From assembly GCF_000621625.1 (NCBI RefSeq), contig NZ_JHXV01000006.1:62001-126000 (forward strand): a stretch of DNA of 64,000 bases, given 5' to 3'. Below the pieces are notes generated by a model that was not told where the DNA came from, did no database searches, and was given only the letters and a program-made list of their open reading frames with translations. Shown here one piece after another: positions 11,901-18,841 of this stretch; within the stretch, counting starts at the first letter, position 1; each line of letters opens with the position of its first letter. Source of the stretch: Crocinitomix catalasitica ATCC 23190 (GTDB lineage: Bacteria; Bacteroidota; Bacteroidia; Flavobacteriales_D; Crocinitomicaceae). The translations under genes and the position numbers were made by a program.

Positions 11901-12120
11901 AAATCCTGCTGGACAAAATGAATTGTTGACTTTAGAATCTAGCTTGCCTATTCAACGTATTATAATGCAAGATGAATCTTCAAGGGTTGTGAATGATGTG
12001 ACATTTAATGGCGATGAGACACGTGTTGAATTGAACTTAAATAATCTCGCTAAAGGAATTCATTTCGTACAGATTTATACAAGCAATGGTGTGAGTGTGA
12101 AAAAAGTAGTTATTCAGTAG
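5995..12120 (+). CDS. Giant modular secreted protein with T9SS type A sorting domain
   Basis: 2041 residues. A signal peptide (MKKHYFIGLLILLVSNFSFG) is followed by the RYWVAPGSGNWNDIANWS opening common in large Bacteroidota surface proteins. The core (about residues 150-1620) is built from repeated modules rich in G, D, N, S and T. Four tandem units of 303-308 residues start at about residues 323, 626, 933 and 1239, with shortened copies at both ends. Within each unit are shorter beta-strand-like repeats (GDVxIxGDLTI type), suggesting a long beta-solenoid. From about 1863 a PLPVELLSFDAEKQ domain follows, then the T9SS type A domain (IKMYPNPAG near 1965, ending KKVVIQ). It is probably exported by T9SS and held on the surface or released. 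An adhesin or structural role is inference; no catalytic motif was seen. It has its own promoter. Confidence 0.93.
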   Translation: MKKHYFIGLLILLVSNFSFGANRYWVAPGSGNWNDIANWSTTSGGAGGASFPTVGDFAYFDVNSIGDCNINIDAEFDGINTTGYVGTIEIDGFVFNPTVSGTDICIFASGTIQDTPGTSSVSYTTTNITYFSGTTFDVEVDVVSGRLAFNGGTFNEITTVEQTGGSNTPGTGGVTFNSTTSITNSGTAYLLFANASPDIFNGDLTLLNSGAGTIRLSQNVAGNMFDGDITVNSTDGGGIYFGDGGGTSTLSAGQTINIGVDGYNDGDLRFYNFTQLGATPIDIELTADAILRIGNSTEFGGAFTGRSPQIYVFESTFLSDVILEKTGSTNDYSIGGSFFEGDTELINSSDGYFVMGNGNPDEFRGDLLLNNVGTSHIYIAYNSAGNKLDGDLTANLTASSRNIYLSTTSISDFTIDGDVNILSNSDANSSNFYLGVSGDVTIGGRLDFEQLSTGDNAYFYIAQGTDSQVEINGVTHVVNNAVGVTKRFYLGENGDIVFNDSLIIENNSGSTNNEIYCNNSANSSNEYNNHILLTQSNIDGDGISFGRSGGNGTLATTKLVSISPDGFVAGQLRFENFTQLGATAQALTLSGDALLYLNLSEWGGEISFVSPRILTKETVYHEAASMVKSGSGNDGNHGGNLFEAGLDYDNRSTNYVQMGNVLPDSVIGDLNLITSGSSYIDWAYNSLDNYVSGDVRMDIIGTGAGVNRLLLGNATGSSLLIEGSVVVLNQGDAASNHVYIGNQGDVVIEGDLTIDHEPTGLAGTVYVANGTNSNVEINGNLTLTQAAVGGNTKNSFIGNNGDLLVEGILTIINNSDANSNEVICNAGTESVGVYEDDIIISSTDVLSDGVSFGTNGGTGTLAATKTITIGVGGFVAGNLNFRNFNQIGATAQTLNATGTTFFRNRDSDWGGDVNFVGGRMLTEGTLYRGTAYLEKSGGSSEISNGGNTFTLDAELKNSGDGYFYMGNVSPDVFNANLTMNNEGTSHLLIAYNSPGNIIEGDLITTNIATGAGGAYLTVSNSSISSIEINGDVEITNTGSAGTTNTTLGANGDVDIAGDLTVLHGPTGDNGYFYLASGTTSDVTIDGDFNLTVDATGGVTKRTYLANQGTIQYNGDFIIDNNGDATNNQIYCNQGATSTAEYNGNIVLSATSADADGISFGEGGGSAILADSYTVSLGGPFISGDLYFRNFTQDGPTAQDITITGTAYFRINNADWGGDVEFTGARMNTQDSRFRGLTTLEKTGGSSDPSAGGNVFDGDCILRNSGDAYFLMGNNNFDIWNGDLDVLNTGSDNMHIGYRSAGNIIEGDLSVTNSSTGAGTATIYLSNYTESTITVEGDATFENIGNTTTANMVIGDNGDINFNGDVTLINTPTGTSGDIRFANNTESTVNVLGNTSITNNGLTGTSKRMFIGYNGDIDFTGTVDISNTSDATYSEVSLNERGNSVNLYNDDIIINCDEVASDGVYFGRYGGTGSLVDTKTVSIGADGFIGGNLYFRAFTQIGGTAQTLIPTGADTRFESVDSEWNGNVDFRSAAMFTNGTTYNGNATLEKNGTTNDASGGGNIFNSFTILRNTGTGYFMPANGTGNDFNADVTYNSTVGGIIYPTYNSESTYAGDITVDSPEIVTFGNAGNGRVILDGVTAQTINAIGATPAPRFRDLQTLNTVDEITLSTPISVITELDLDEGNLISSLTNILTVTDNATVSSVSHDAYVDGPVEKVGNDIFTFPVGKVGYYRPIELTTAPSSGSATFRGEFFPVDCVDDGIPDGPTDPTIHHISDCEYWILDRLVTTNPVVVSLSYLDFDARDCSGVEEQADLMVARYTGSFWQDHGNGGTSGTPEDGWVSTLGAVTDFSPFTLATISGANPLPVELLSFDAEKQNDFVQLNWLTASEINNDYFDVERSNDGINYTKIAKVDGAGNSVKRLSYQVEDFNPNPGMNYYRLKQVDFDGAFEYSQVESVEFNDFSAIKMYPNPAGQNELLTLESSLPIQRIIMQDESSRVVNDVTFNGDETRVELNLNNLAKGIHFVQIYTSNGVSVKKVVIQ
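6961..10632 (+). repeat. Four tandem coding repeats of about 920 bp inside the giant gene
   Basis: Units begin at 6961, 7870, 8791 and 9709, with a final partial copy from 10633. The anchor is LEKxG followed by GGNxF, NSGxGYFxMGN and YNSxGNxxxGDL. Each unit can be split into blocks A (LEKxG to GDL), B (short GD-rich strands), C (DGxSFG to FTQxGATAQ) and D (DWGGDV). The order in the whole gene is A-C-D, then four times A-B-C-D, then A. The DNA copies are clearly diverged, so the duplications are old or have been under diversifying change. Confidence 0.85.
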
Positions 12121-12128
12121 AGTTGATT

Positions 12129-13049
12129 TTAATTGCTCCACTCAATAACATCGATTTTCCCTAAGTTGCCTCTTTCGCCATAGGCGGACTTACCTTTTAT
12201 TGGACGCCATAAATCGCCCCCTAAACCGCCAAAATTGGTGATATAGATTTGGTAGTAATATGGTCGAGCTTCAGGTGTTAAATAAACTTTTACATCACCA
12301 CCGTCTCCACCTTTTCCACCGTTCTTACTAATTCCTCCCTTGCCACCAATAGTTATTATATCTAAGCTGCCCAAGTCAGGTTTTAAGTAGCGAATTTCAT
12401 CGATATCTAAAGCGTCATTAACAATTTGAATTTTTAAGAATTCTGTTTGAAAATCGTTCTTTACAAGCGAAACATAAACAGATAAATCAGGCCCTTTGCC
12501 ACCTAATATTGCGGGGTCATCATTATTGGTTAATGTAGCTGTATTATCAATAAATTGAATGTTAATTTTTGTTTTGCCTAATGGTATTTTTTTAAAACCA
12601 TCATCAGTTAAGGCGCGAGGGTCATACCCATCGGCTCCTTTAAAGCTTATTGATTGACCCAAATCAAATTCAAAAGGTATTTTTTTAACCCACTTAATAT
12701 TCGGAATACGTGTTAAATAGAATTCGACATCTAAATATGGTTGCACGTTCAAACTATCAGTAATGCGTAACGTAATTTCTTTGCGTGTCTTTTTTATGAT
12801 GGATCCACCACTGTTTAATACGAACGTATAATCTGAAAAATTTACATTAAAAAAACCATCTCTTGAAGTAACAACTTGGCTGTCTTCAAAAATGGTATTC
12901 ATTGTAATCGTAACTGTGTTTCCAGGGTATAAACTATCGGCATCATATACAAGTTCACAGCGAACAATTCTTTTTAATTGCCCTGGTTTTATAAACGCAA
13001 ATAAAGATATTGCTGTGCATATAAAAAGTATAAATATCGATCTATTCAT
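12129..13049 (-). CDS. Secreted protein with glycine-rich C-terminal third, unknown function
   Basis: 306 residues with a signal peptide (about 1-20: NRSIFILFICTAISLFAFI) and beta-rich, lysine-containing middle part. Residues about 180-300 carry glycine-lysine-rich runs (ILGGKGPD, IGGKGGISKNGGKGGDGG, FGGLGGD, GERGNLGK) with a loose collagen-like look but no regular Gly-X-Y array. I do not recognise a family. The start overlaps the end of the NADH dehydrogenase gene by 8 bases, so the two are probably co-transcribed. Its stop lies 8 bases from the stop of the convergent giant gene, with no room for a terminator between them. Function unknown; an exported or outer-envelope location is inferred from the signal peptide. 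Confidence 0.75.
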   Translation of the reverse strand: MNRSIFILFICTAISLFAFIKPGQLKRIVRCELVYDADSLYPGNTVTITMNTIFEDSQVVTSRDGFFNVNFSDYTFVLNSGGSIIKKTRKEITLRITDSLNVQPYLDVEFYLTRIPNIKWVKKIPFEFDLGQSISFKGADGYDPRALTDDGFKKIPLGKTKINIQFIDNTATLTNNDDPAILGGKGPDLSVYVSLVKNDFQTEFLKIQIVNDALDIDEIRYLKPDLGSLDIITIGGKGGISKNGGKGGDGGDVKVYLTPEARPYYYQIYITNFGGLGGDLWRPIKGKSAYGERGNLGKIDVIEWSN

Positions 13050-14322
13050 TAGTGGTTTTTTGCCTAAATGGACGAATAATTAAACGTAATCCATTGTTAT
13101 ATTTAAAGTAATTCCAGGTCCAATTTACAAATACTATCACACGATTCCTAAATCCAACGAGCAACATTAAATGAACAAACATCCACACAAACCATGCAAA
13201 TGTTCCCTGAAATTTAAATTTCTTCAATTCTACTACCGCTAAATTCTTACCTACTGTAGCCATTGATCCTTTGTCTTTATAGATAAATGGAATTGTACTT
13301 TTTTTGGCAACAATTCTATTCATCATCTTGGCCAAATAAGCGCCTTGTTGAGACGCTACTGATGCGAGCATGGGTAATCCATTTGGATATAAATCAGATT
13401 GAATTAATGACACATCTCCTAAAACATAAATATTTTCATTGTCTTTTAGTTGACAATATTCGTTCACGATTATTCTATTCCCTCTACCAATTGTATCGGC
13501 TTTAATACCCTCAGGCATTTGTCCTTTAACTCCTGCTGCCCATATCACAGTATCAGCAATAAAATTTTCAGAGTTTGTTTCTACACATCCATTTAAATAA
13601 GACTTAACTTGTGTATCTGTATGAATCTCTACACCGAGTTTTTTTAAGAACTTATTCGCATTTGCTGAAGACTTTTTATCCATGACATTTAAAACTCTTG
13701 GCGCGGCCTCAATTAAATGAATCCGCATTAATTTTAAATCCAAATCTGGAAAATCTTTGGGTAGTACTTTGTTTTTTAATTCTGCAAGGGCGCCAGATAA
13801 TTCAACGCCGGTTGGACCAGCTCCAACAACAACAAAATTCATTAATTTTTTTTGTTCTTCCTTGTCATTAGAATTAATGGCGCGCTCAAAATTTTCAAGA
13901 ATTTTACTTCTCAAGTTTAAAGCTTCAACAATTGATTTCATTGGCATAGCAGAAGCCTGAATACTATCAATACCAAAAAAATTATTTCCCGCACCGGTTG
14001 CGATAACCAATTTATCATAATCCAAATTACCAATATTGGTTTTGATCTCTTGCTTTGTTTGATCAATTTCTAATACTTCAGCCATTCTGAAAAAAGTATT
14101 TGATTGTTTACCAAGAATTTTTCTTATTGGATAAGCAATCGAGTCTGGCTCTAGACCAGCAGATGCAACTTGGTATAAAAGAGGTTGAAAAGTGTGAAAA
14201 TTATTTTTATCTAATACAACAATTTGATACTTTGTTGTATCAATATCTTTTGCAAATTTTAAACCTGCAAAACCTACTCCAATAATTACAATTCTAGGTA
14301 ATTCAACATTTGGAATATTCAT
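13042..14322 (-). CDS. ndh: Type II NADH dehydrogenase (NAD(P)/FAD-dependent oxidoreductase)
   Basis: 426 residues of the NDH-2 family, which passes electrons from NADH to quinone at the inner face of the inner membrane without pumping protons. The N-terminal FAD-binding motif reads IIGVGFAGLKFAKDI (about 11-26), followed by NFHTFQPLLYQVASAGLEP. The second, NADH-binding motif is VVVGAGPTGVELSGALAEL (about 163-182). IYVLGDVS near residue 300 contacts FAD. The C-terminal hydrophobic segment (FVHLMLLVGFRNR) is the usual membrane-anchoring amphipathic region. It is the first gene of a pair with the secreted glycine-rich protein, whose start it overlaps. A lone NDH-2 beside a secreted protein is unusual only in its partner. 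Confidence 0.93.
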   Translation of the reverse strand: MNIPNVELPRIVIIGVGFAGLKFAKDIDTTKYQIVVLDKNNFHTFQPLLYQVASAGLEPDSIAYPIRKILGKQSNTFFRMAEVLEIDQTKQEIKTNIGNLDYDKLVIATGAGNNFFGIDSIQASAMPMKSIVEALNLRSKILENFERAINSNDKEEQKKLMNFVVVGAGPTGVELSGALAELKNKVLPKDFPDLDLKLMRIHLIEAAPRVLNVMDKKSSANANKFLKKLGVEIHTDTQVKSYLNGCVETNSENFIADTVIWAAGVKGQMPEGIKADTIGRGNRIIVNEYCQLKDNENIYVLGDVSLIQSDLYPNGLPMLASVASQQGAYLAKMMNRIVAKKSTIPFIYKDKGSMATVGKNLAVVELKKFKFQGTFAWFVWMFVHLMLLVGFRNRVIVFVNWTWNYFKYNNGLRLIIRPFRQKTTNE

Positions 14323-14369
14323 ATCTGTTTTTACTTGTAAAGGTAAGAATTATTGAACCGTTGGGAATC

Positions 14370-14403
14370 AAAAAAGGCGCTTAACTTTCGTTAAACGCCT
14401 TTT
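14370..14403 (-). terminator. Intrinsic terminator of the glycine-rich T9SS gene
   Basis: The stem AAAAGGCG-TTAAC pairs with GTTAA-CGCCTTTT (one C/A mismatch) around a 4-base loop. On the minus strand it is followed by a T-run. It sits 17 bases past the stop of the gene at 14420 and upstream of ndh, isolating the two. Confidence 0.8.
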
Positions 14404-14419
14404 AGAAAGAAAGATTATT

Positions 14420-16483
14420 TTATTGCTTAATTAATTTGATGGTTTTTGTATTTTCATTCGAGTTAATTGTAAGGAAATAAGATCCTTTAGCTAAATCTTT
14501 TACGTTTATGACTGTTTGATCAATACATTTATCTAATAAAATTGTCTGTCCTAATGTGGAGACTATTTCATAATTAAATTCGCCTTCAATTTGAATTGTC
14601 AAATTTTCAACAAATGGATTTGGGAATACATTAACATCAATTGAATTATTCGTATTTATTCCTAATTGCGAATCAACTATAATCATTTCTGATTTCGAAC
14701 AAGTACCTGCGTCGTTAACAACAACTTCGTAAGTTCCTCCTCCAATATCTGTTAAGTCTTCAGGATCATCAAAATCACCTGTTCCGTCGTTATCCCAATC
14801 GAAAGTATAAGGAGCTGTTCCACCTGTCACGGTAATATCAATTGATCCGTCATCACCTAAAAGTTCTTCAATAGTTGTATATGTTATTTCAATTGGAGCG
14901 CCAACAGTAATTGTTATTTCGTCTTCTACTTCACATCCATTTTCATCTTCCATTTCAACTTCATATGTAAAAGATCCAATAGCATCAATTGTAAAAGGCA
15001 CGCCATTGATGACTGGGCTATCCCAATCGTATTCAACACCACCTGATGCTGTTAAAGTAACTTCATCACCTTGGCAAATAACCGTATTATCAGCAGTAAT
15101 CGTTAATGTTGGTGCAGGGTAAACAGTAAGCGTTACCTCATCGTCGCTAACACAACCATAGATATCAGTTCCAGTACAGGTATAAGTTATCGTTCCTTCG
15201 CTTGGGTATATCACATCACGATCATCAACATCACCAGGGCTCCATTCGTAAGTATCAGCTCCGCTGCCATATAAAATAGCACTTTCACCTTCACAAATCT
15301 CAGTAGGAGTCACATTGGCAACTACATCAGGAAAACCGTGAACAACAATTTCTATTGTAGGACCACAATCGTCTGGGTTTGTACTATTCGCAGTATAAAA
15401 ATATGAACCTGGTCCACCTGGAATGAATGGCACTCCCGATTCTATGCCATCTTCCCATGTAGTGATTCCGCCAGTTTCAGAATCAGCAGTTAATGTAATA
15501 TATTCGTTAATACATGGATCATAATCAGTAACAGTAATTGTTAATGGGCTACATAAAATAGTTATTTCAACTAGCCCATTACCTGATCTTACTCCACCTT
15601 CATTATCCTGATTAATTCCATCATTAAAAGAGCCACCGCCACCGCCTCCAACAGTATTCTCTTCACCGCCGCCTCCACCAGAGTAGCCGCCGCCGCCAGC
15701 GCCTCTGTCGCCAACTCCACCGCCACCTCCAAAACCACCAGGCCATTCGCCATCAGTAAAGGCAAGGTCTCCACCTTGACCTCCGTCTACAAATGCTTGT
15801 CCTCCAGGTATGTCTCCTGAATTCATTCCTCCGCCTGCGGTATAAAATCCTCCACCACCACTAGACCATGTTGATCCACTAGCATCTTGGCCAGGAGTAT
15901 CTCTAGTACCGCCTATATCTCCACTTGCCGCAGCGCCACCGCCACCATCAGTTCCACCTGGTCCTCCGCCTCCTGGATTTTGACCTGCAGTAGAGGTTGT
16001 ACCATCAGCTTCGTCACTTATTCCTGGGGCTGTTTTACCGTGACCACCGCCGCCGCCAGCGACAACTAAGGGTGTATCATCAGCAGCTAAAACAACAAAC
16101 GAACCGCCGCCGCCACTGCCATGCAAACCATCTGATGATCCGCCTTCTTGACCGACTAAGATTTTAATTTCTTGTCCTTCAGTAAGTAAAAATTCCCCAT
16201 ACATTCTTGCGCCTAATCCACCGTCAGCACCGCCTTCTGCTCCCCATGCTTCTATTGAATATTCTCCGGTACTTGGTACTGTCCAATATTGAATTCCAGA
16301 TATGCCAGTAACTAAGCCTTCCAGATCGGTTCCTTCATATTCTGCAGTTATTTCTGGACCTGTCGGCCCATCCTGTCCTGTTGCACCACAATGTGTGAAA
16401 GTGTATGTTTGGGAATAGGCAATACCCATTCCAAAACATAAACACCACACCAGTGCATGTTTAAAAGTAAAAATTCTCTTCAT
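14420..16483 (-). CDS. T9SS-secreted protein with ALK/LTK-type glycine-rich domain
   Basis: Start set at the ATG 16481-16483 because a signal peptide follows at once (KRIFTFKHALVWCLCFGMGIAYSQ); the longer frame has no such start. The product is 687 residues. Residues about 27-305 resemble the glycine-rich domain (Pfam PF12810) of the ALK and LTK receptor kinases: FTHCGATGQDGPT, then IQYWTVPSTGEYSI, then EIKILVGQEG, then PLVVAGGGGGHG, and long runs such as GGFGGGGG and GGGGYSGGGGG. Ig/PKD-like or SprB-like repeats follow (about 310-590; CEGESAILYGSG, CQGDEVTLTASGG). A T9SS type A domain (VNVFPNPFVENLTI to the C-terminus) closes it. It is surface-exposed or released by T9SS. The function is unknown; the domain similarity is from my reading and should be tested. 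Confidence 0.88.
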   Translation of the reverse strand: MKRIFTFKHALVWCLCFGMGIAYSQTYTFTHCGATGQDGPTGPEITAEYEGTDLEGLVTGISGIQYWTVPSTGEYSIEAWGAEGGADGGLGARMYGEFLLTEGQEIKILVGQEGGSSDGLHGSGGGGSFVVLAADDTPLVVAGGGGGHGKTAPGISDEADGTTSTAGQNPGGGGPGGTDGGGGAAASGDIGGTRDTPGQDASGSTWSSGGGGFYTAGGGMNSGDIPGGQAFVDGGQGGDLAFTDGEWPGGFGGGGGVGDRGAGGGGYSGGGGGEENTVGGGGGGSFNDGINQDNEGGVRSGNGLVEITILCSPLTITVTDYDPCINEYITLTADSETGGITTWEDGIESGVPFIPGGPGSYFYTANSTNPDDCGPTIEIVVHGFPDVVANVTPTEICEGESAILYGSGADTYEWSPGDVDDRDVIYPSEGTITYTCTGTDIYGCVSDDEVTLTVYPAPTLTITADNTVICQGDEVTLTASGGVEYDWDSPVINGVPFTIDAIGSFTYEVEMEDENGCEVEDEITITVGAPIEITYTTIEELLGDDGSIDITVTGGTAPYTFDWDNDGTGDFDDPEDLTDIGGGTYEVVVNDAGTCSKSEMIIVDSQLGINTNNSIDVNVFPNPFVENLTIQIEGEFNYEIVSTLGQTILLDKCIDQTVINVKDLAKGSYFLTINSNENTKTIKLIKQ

Positions 16484-16576
16484 AGTATTATTTTTTAATT
16501 GTAATCTAAATATATGAAAAATCAACAATTAAATAATTTTAATTCTGAATTGATTTGCTGTTCATTTATATACTAT

Positions 16577-16939
16577 TCAAAGCAATGCATAAAAAGCATC
16601 TTCTAAATGATCGATTTCGAGTGTCTTTTCGTTTAGAATGATAGAAATAATATCAAACCTTACTTCAAGATCAATATCATATTCCAACATATACTCATGT
16701 GTTGTTCGAACAATAGTTTTTTGTTTTGCCCTTGTTACGGTAATCTCGGGACCAGCCATGAATTCACTCTGTCGCGTTTTTACTTCAAACACAATTAATA
16801 AATCATCTTTTAAGGCAACAATATCAATCTCCCACTTTTTGTATCGATAGTTTTTATGGCATATTTTATACCCCTTTTTGACTATATATTCAGCAGCAAT
16901 TGCCTCACCTTTTATTCCTAATTCATTATGTTCTGCCAT
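16577..16939 (-). CDS. YraN/UPF0102 family protein
   Basis: 120 residues, the usual length of the family. It has the N-terminal LGIKGEAIAAEYIVKKGYKI, the core KWEIDIVALKDDLLIVFEVKTR with the E-I-D and E-V-K-T-R residues of a PD-(D/E)XK-like nuclease fold, and the closing RFDIISI. The family is found in most bacteria as a small Holliday-junction-resolvase-like protein; its cellular role is not settled. It is cytoplasmic. It lies 93 bases upstream of, and in line with, the glycine-rich gene but is unlikely to work with it. Confidence 0.9.
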   Translation of the reverse strand: MAEHNELGIKGEAIAAEYIVKKGYKICHKNYRYKKWEIDIVALKDDLLIVFEVKTRQSEFMAGPEITVTRAKQKTIVRTTHEYMLEYDIDLEVRFDIISIILNEKTLEIDHLEDAFYALL

Positions 16940-16970
16940 GTATTATTTCGAATGTTAACCATTTTTATAC

Positions 16971-17001
16971 TTGATAGAAATGGATTTTAATGCTAATTTT
17001 G
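16971..17001 (+). promoter_or_regulatory. Promoter of the outer-membrane-type gene (TTG-N20-TAATTTTG)
   Basis: A -33 TTG (16971-16973) and a -7 TAATTTTG (16994-17001) are separated by 20 bases, matching the Bacteroidota consensus. It lies between divergent yraN and the gene starting at 17069, giving a leader of roughly 60 bases. Confidence 0.55.
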
Positions 17002-17068
17002 ATATTTAACAATTTAGGCGGCTATATTGGTTGTTTGTAACAATCTAGTCCTCAATCATTATACTGAA

Positions 17069-17956
17069 ATGAAGGTAAGCATTTTTTCGATATTGGCATT
17101 TTTGTTCTTTTTTCTATCTGCGCAGACATCTTTTGGTCAGATGTATTCTTTTAAGAAAAAATTTGGCAACCAAAAAAATGCGGTTTATTTTTATTGGGGA
17201 TATAACCGATCCATCTATACGAAAAGTGATATCAATTTTTATAGTGAAACTTACGATTTTACTGTAAAAAAAGCGAAAGCTACGGATAGACCAGTTCGTG
17301 ATTTTAAAACATATGTAGATCCTGCAAAAATTACTGTTCCTCAATTTAACATACGTCTTGGCTGGTATTTTCAACACCGTTGGGATATTTCATTTGGTTA
17401 TGACCACATGAAATACGTGATGAGCAATAGTCAATCTGTGTATGTTAATGGATATATATCTGAAACCACAACTAATACAAATTTTGTAAATGGTCAATTT
17501 ACTGATGCTGATGGTTTGATTCCAATTTATGATCATGAATTACATTATGAAAATTCGAATGGATTAAATTATATTTCTGTTCAATTGAATAATACAGTGC
17601 CGCTTTATAAAACGAATAGCAGAAATTTTGTCATTCAAAGACGTTTAGGGGTAGGTTTAGGCCCAGTTCTTACTCAAACTGACTTTGATTGGGATGGTGT
17701 AACTTATCATACAACACCAAGTTTCGGAGGATTCGGTGTTTCAATTCATACGGGTGTAAGATTTGATTTCTTTAATCGATTCTTTTTTCAGTCTAATTGG
17801 TCTGGCGGCTATATTAATCTTTTAAAAAATTCTACTATTGATAATACCAGTTATGCAAAACAAGATTATCTATATGGTCAATGGGAATTACTAGGAGGAG
17901 TAATTTTTTACCTCCGCTCTAAAAATGGATGTGGTAGTTGTCCCGACTGGAACTAA
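17069..17956 (+). CDS. Probable outer-membrane beta-barrel protein, unknown
   Basis: Start set at the ATG 17069 where the signal peptide begins (KVSIFSILAFLFFFLSAQTSFGQ); 295 residues. The mature part has alternating aromatic/hydrophobic strands (NAVYFYWGYNRSIYT, FNIRLGWYFQHRWDISFGYDH, GGFGVSIHTGVRFDFF, GQWELLGGVIFYLRSK) expected of an outer-membrane beta-barrel. No family is recognised with confidence. The C-terminus has CGSCPDW instead of a terminal aromatic residue, which is atypical. The gene is monocistronic or leads into tatD 42 bases later. A porin-like or assembly role cannot be told apart. Confidence 0.75.
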   Translation: MKVSIFSILAFLFFFLSAQTSFGQMYSFKKKFGNQKNAVYFYWGYNRSIYTKSDINFYSETYDFTVKKAKATDRPVRDFKTYVDPAKITVPQFNIRLGWYFQHRWDISFGYDHMKYVMSNSQSVYVNGYISETTTNTNFVNGQFTDADGLIPIYDHELHYENSNGLNYISVQLNNTVPLYKTNSRNFVIQRRLGVGLGPVLTQTDFDWDGVTYHTTPSFGGFGVSIHTGVRFDFFNRFFFQSNWSGGYINLLKNSTIDNTSYAKQDYLYGQWELLGGVIFYLRSKNGCGSCPDWN

Positions 17957-17986
17957 AAGATAATTTTTCCTTTAGTTTATTTGCCT

Positions 17987-17994
17987 TAAATTTG
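17987..17994 (+). promoter_or_regulatory. -7 element abutting the tatD start (possible leaderless mRNA)
   Basis: TAAATTTG is a perfect match to TAnnTTTG and ends only 4 bases before the tatD ATG. If used, transcription would start at or next to the start codon. A convincing -33 box at 17-23 bases is missing. Confidence 0.45.
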
Positions 17995-17998
17995 CCCA

Positions 17999-18775
17999 AT
18001 GAAATTTATCGATACACATACCCATTTATTTTCTGAGCAATTTTCTGAGGATCGATTTGAAATGGTTGATCGCGCAATTGCTGCAGGTGTAGATAAAATG
18101 TTTTTACCAAATATTGATTTGCCTTCAGTTCAACCAATGCATGATTTGGTGAAGCAATACCCACAAAATTGTTTTCCAATGATTGGCTTACACCCATGTT
18201 CAGTTGATGAAAATTGGGAAAAAGATTTGGCTGTTCTTAAATCGCATCTTGAAACCAATGAATATTGTGCCATTGGTGAAATTGGAATTGATTTATATTG
18301 GGATAAAACAAAATTGGAATTTCAAGATTTAGCTTTTCGTGAACAAATTAAATGGGCAAAAGAATATAATTTACCAATTGCTATTCATGTACGAGATGCC
18401 TTTGATGAATGCTTGGCAATTGTAGACGAATTAAATGATGAACGATTGACCGGTGTTTTTCATTGTTTTACTGGAAACATTGAACAAGCCAATCATATTA
18501 TTAATTATGGTGGGTTTAAATTAGGAATTGGTGGTGTTTTAACCTTTAAAAATAGCGGATTGGATAAAGTGATTGAAGGTATTCCTCTAGAGCATTTAAT
18601 ACTAGAAACAGATTCACCTTATTTAGCACCAACACCGCACCGAGGTAAAAGAAATTTAAGCGAATACATTCCTTTGATTGCTCAAAAACTTGCGCAAGTG
18701 CATAATATAAGCGTTGAGAAAGTGGCTGAACAAACTTCAAAAAACGCTTTAGCCCTATTTAATACGGTAAAATAA
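17999..18775 (+). CDS. tatD: TatD family metal-dependent DNase
   Basis: 258 residues, family length. It is a TIM-barrel metallohydrolase with the two-histidine start FIDTHTHLF, AIGEIGIDLYWD (metal-bridging glutamate), PIAIHVRDAFDE, TGVFHCFTGN, and LETDSPYLAPTPHRGKRN near the C-terminus. TatD enzymes are 3'-5' exonucleases / D-aminoacyl-tRNA-deacylase-like hydrolases implicated in DNA repair and turnover; the exact substrate here is not known. It is cytoplasmic. It is followed 66 bases on by ansA, a pairing seen in other Bacteroidota genomes (from memory). A perfect -7 box lies 4 bases before the ATG. Confidence 0.94.
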   Translation: MKFIDTHTHLFSEQFSEDRFEMVDRAIAAGVDKMFLPNIDLPSVQPMHDLVKQYPQNCFPMIGLHPCSVDENWEKDLAVLKSHLETNEYCAIGEIGIDLYWDKTKLEFQDLAFREQIKWAKEYNLPIAIHVRDAFDECLAIVDELNDERLTGVFHCFTGNIEQANHIINYGGFKLGIGGVLTFKNSGLDKVIEGIPLEHLILETDSPYLAPTPHRGKRNLSEYIPLIAQKLAQVHNISVEKVAEQTSKNALALFNTVK

Positions 18776-18806
18776 ATCATTTACGCAGTTGACTCATTTT
18801 CTATAC

Positions 18807-18814
18807 TATTTTTG
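18807..18814 (+). promoter_or_regulatory. Candidate -7 element for ansA
   Basis: TATTTTTG matches TAnnTTTG and lies 27 bases before the ansA ATG. The nearest TTG upstream is only 15 bases away, shorter than usual, so the promoter is not certain and ansA may instead be read through from tatD. Confidence 0.4.
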
Positions 18815-18841
18815 TTTTATTAATCGTTAATTTGAAACGTA

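Noticed and set aside
15589-15774. A 61-residue minus-strand frame inside the glycine-rich gene
   Set aside because: It is an alternate-frame shadow of the poly-glycine coding run and has no start context or conserved features.
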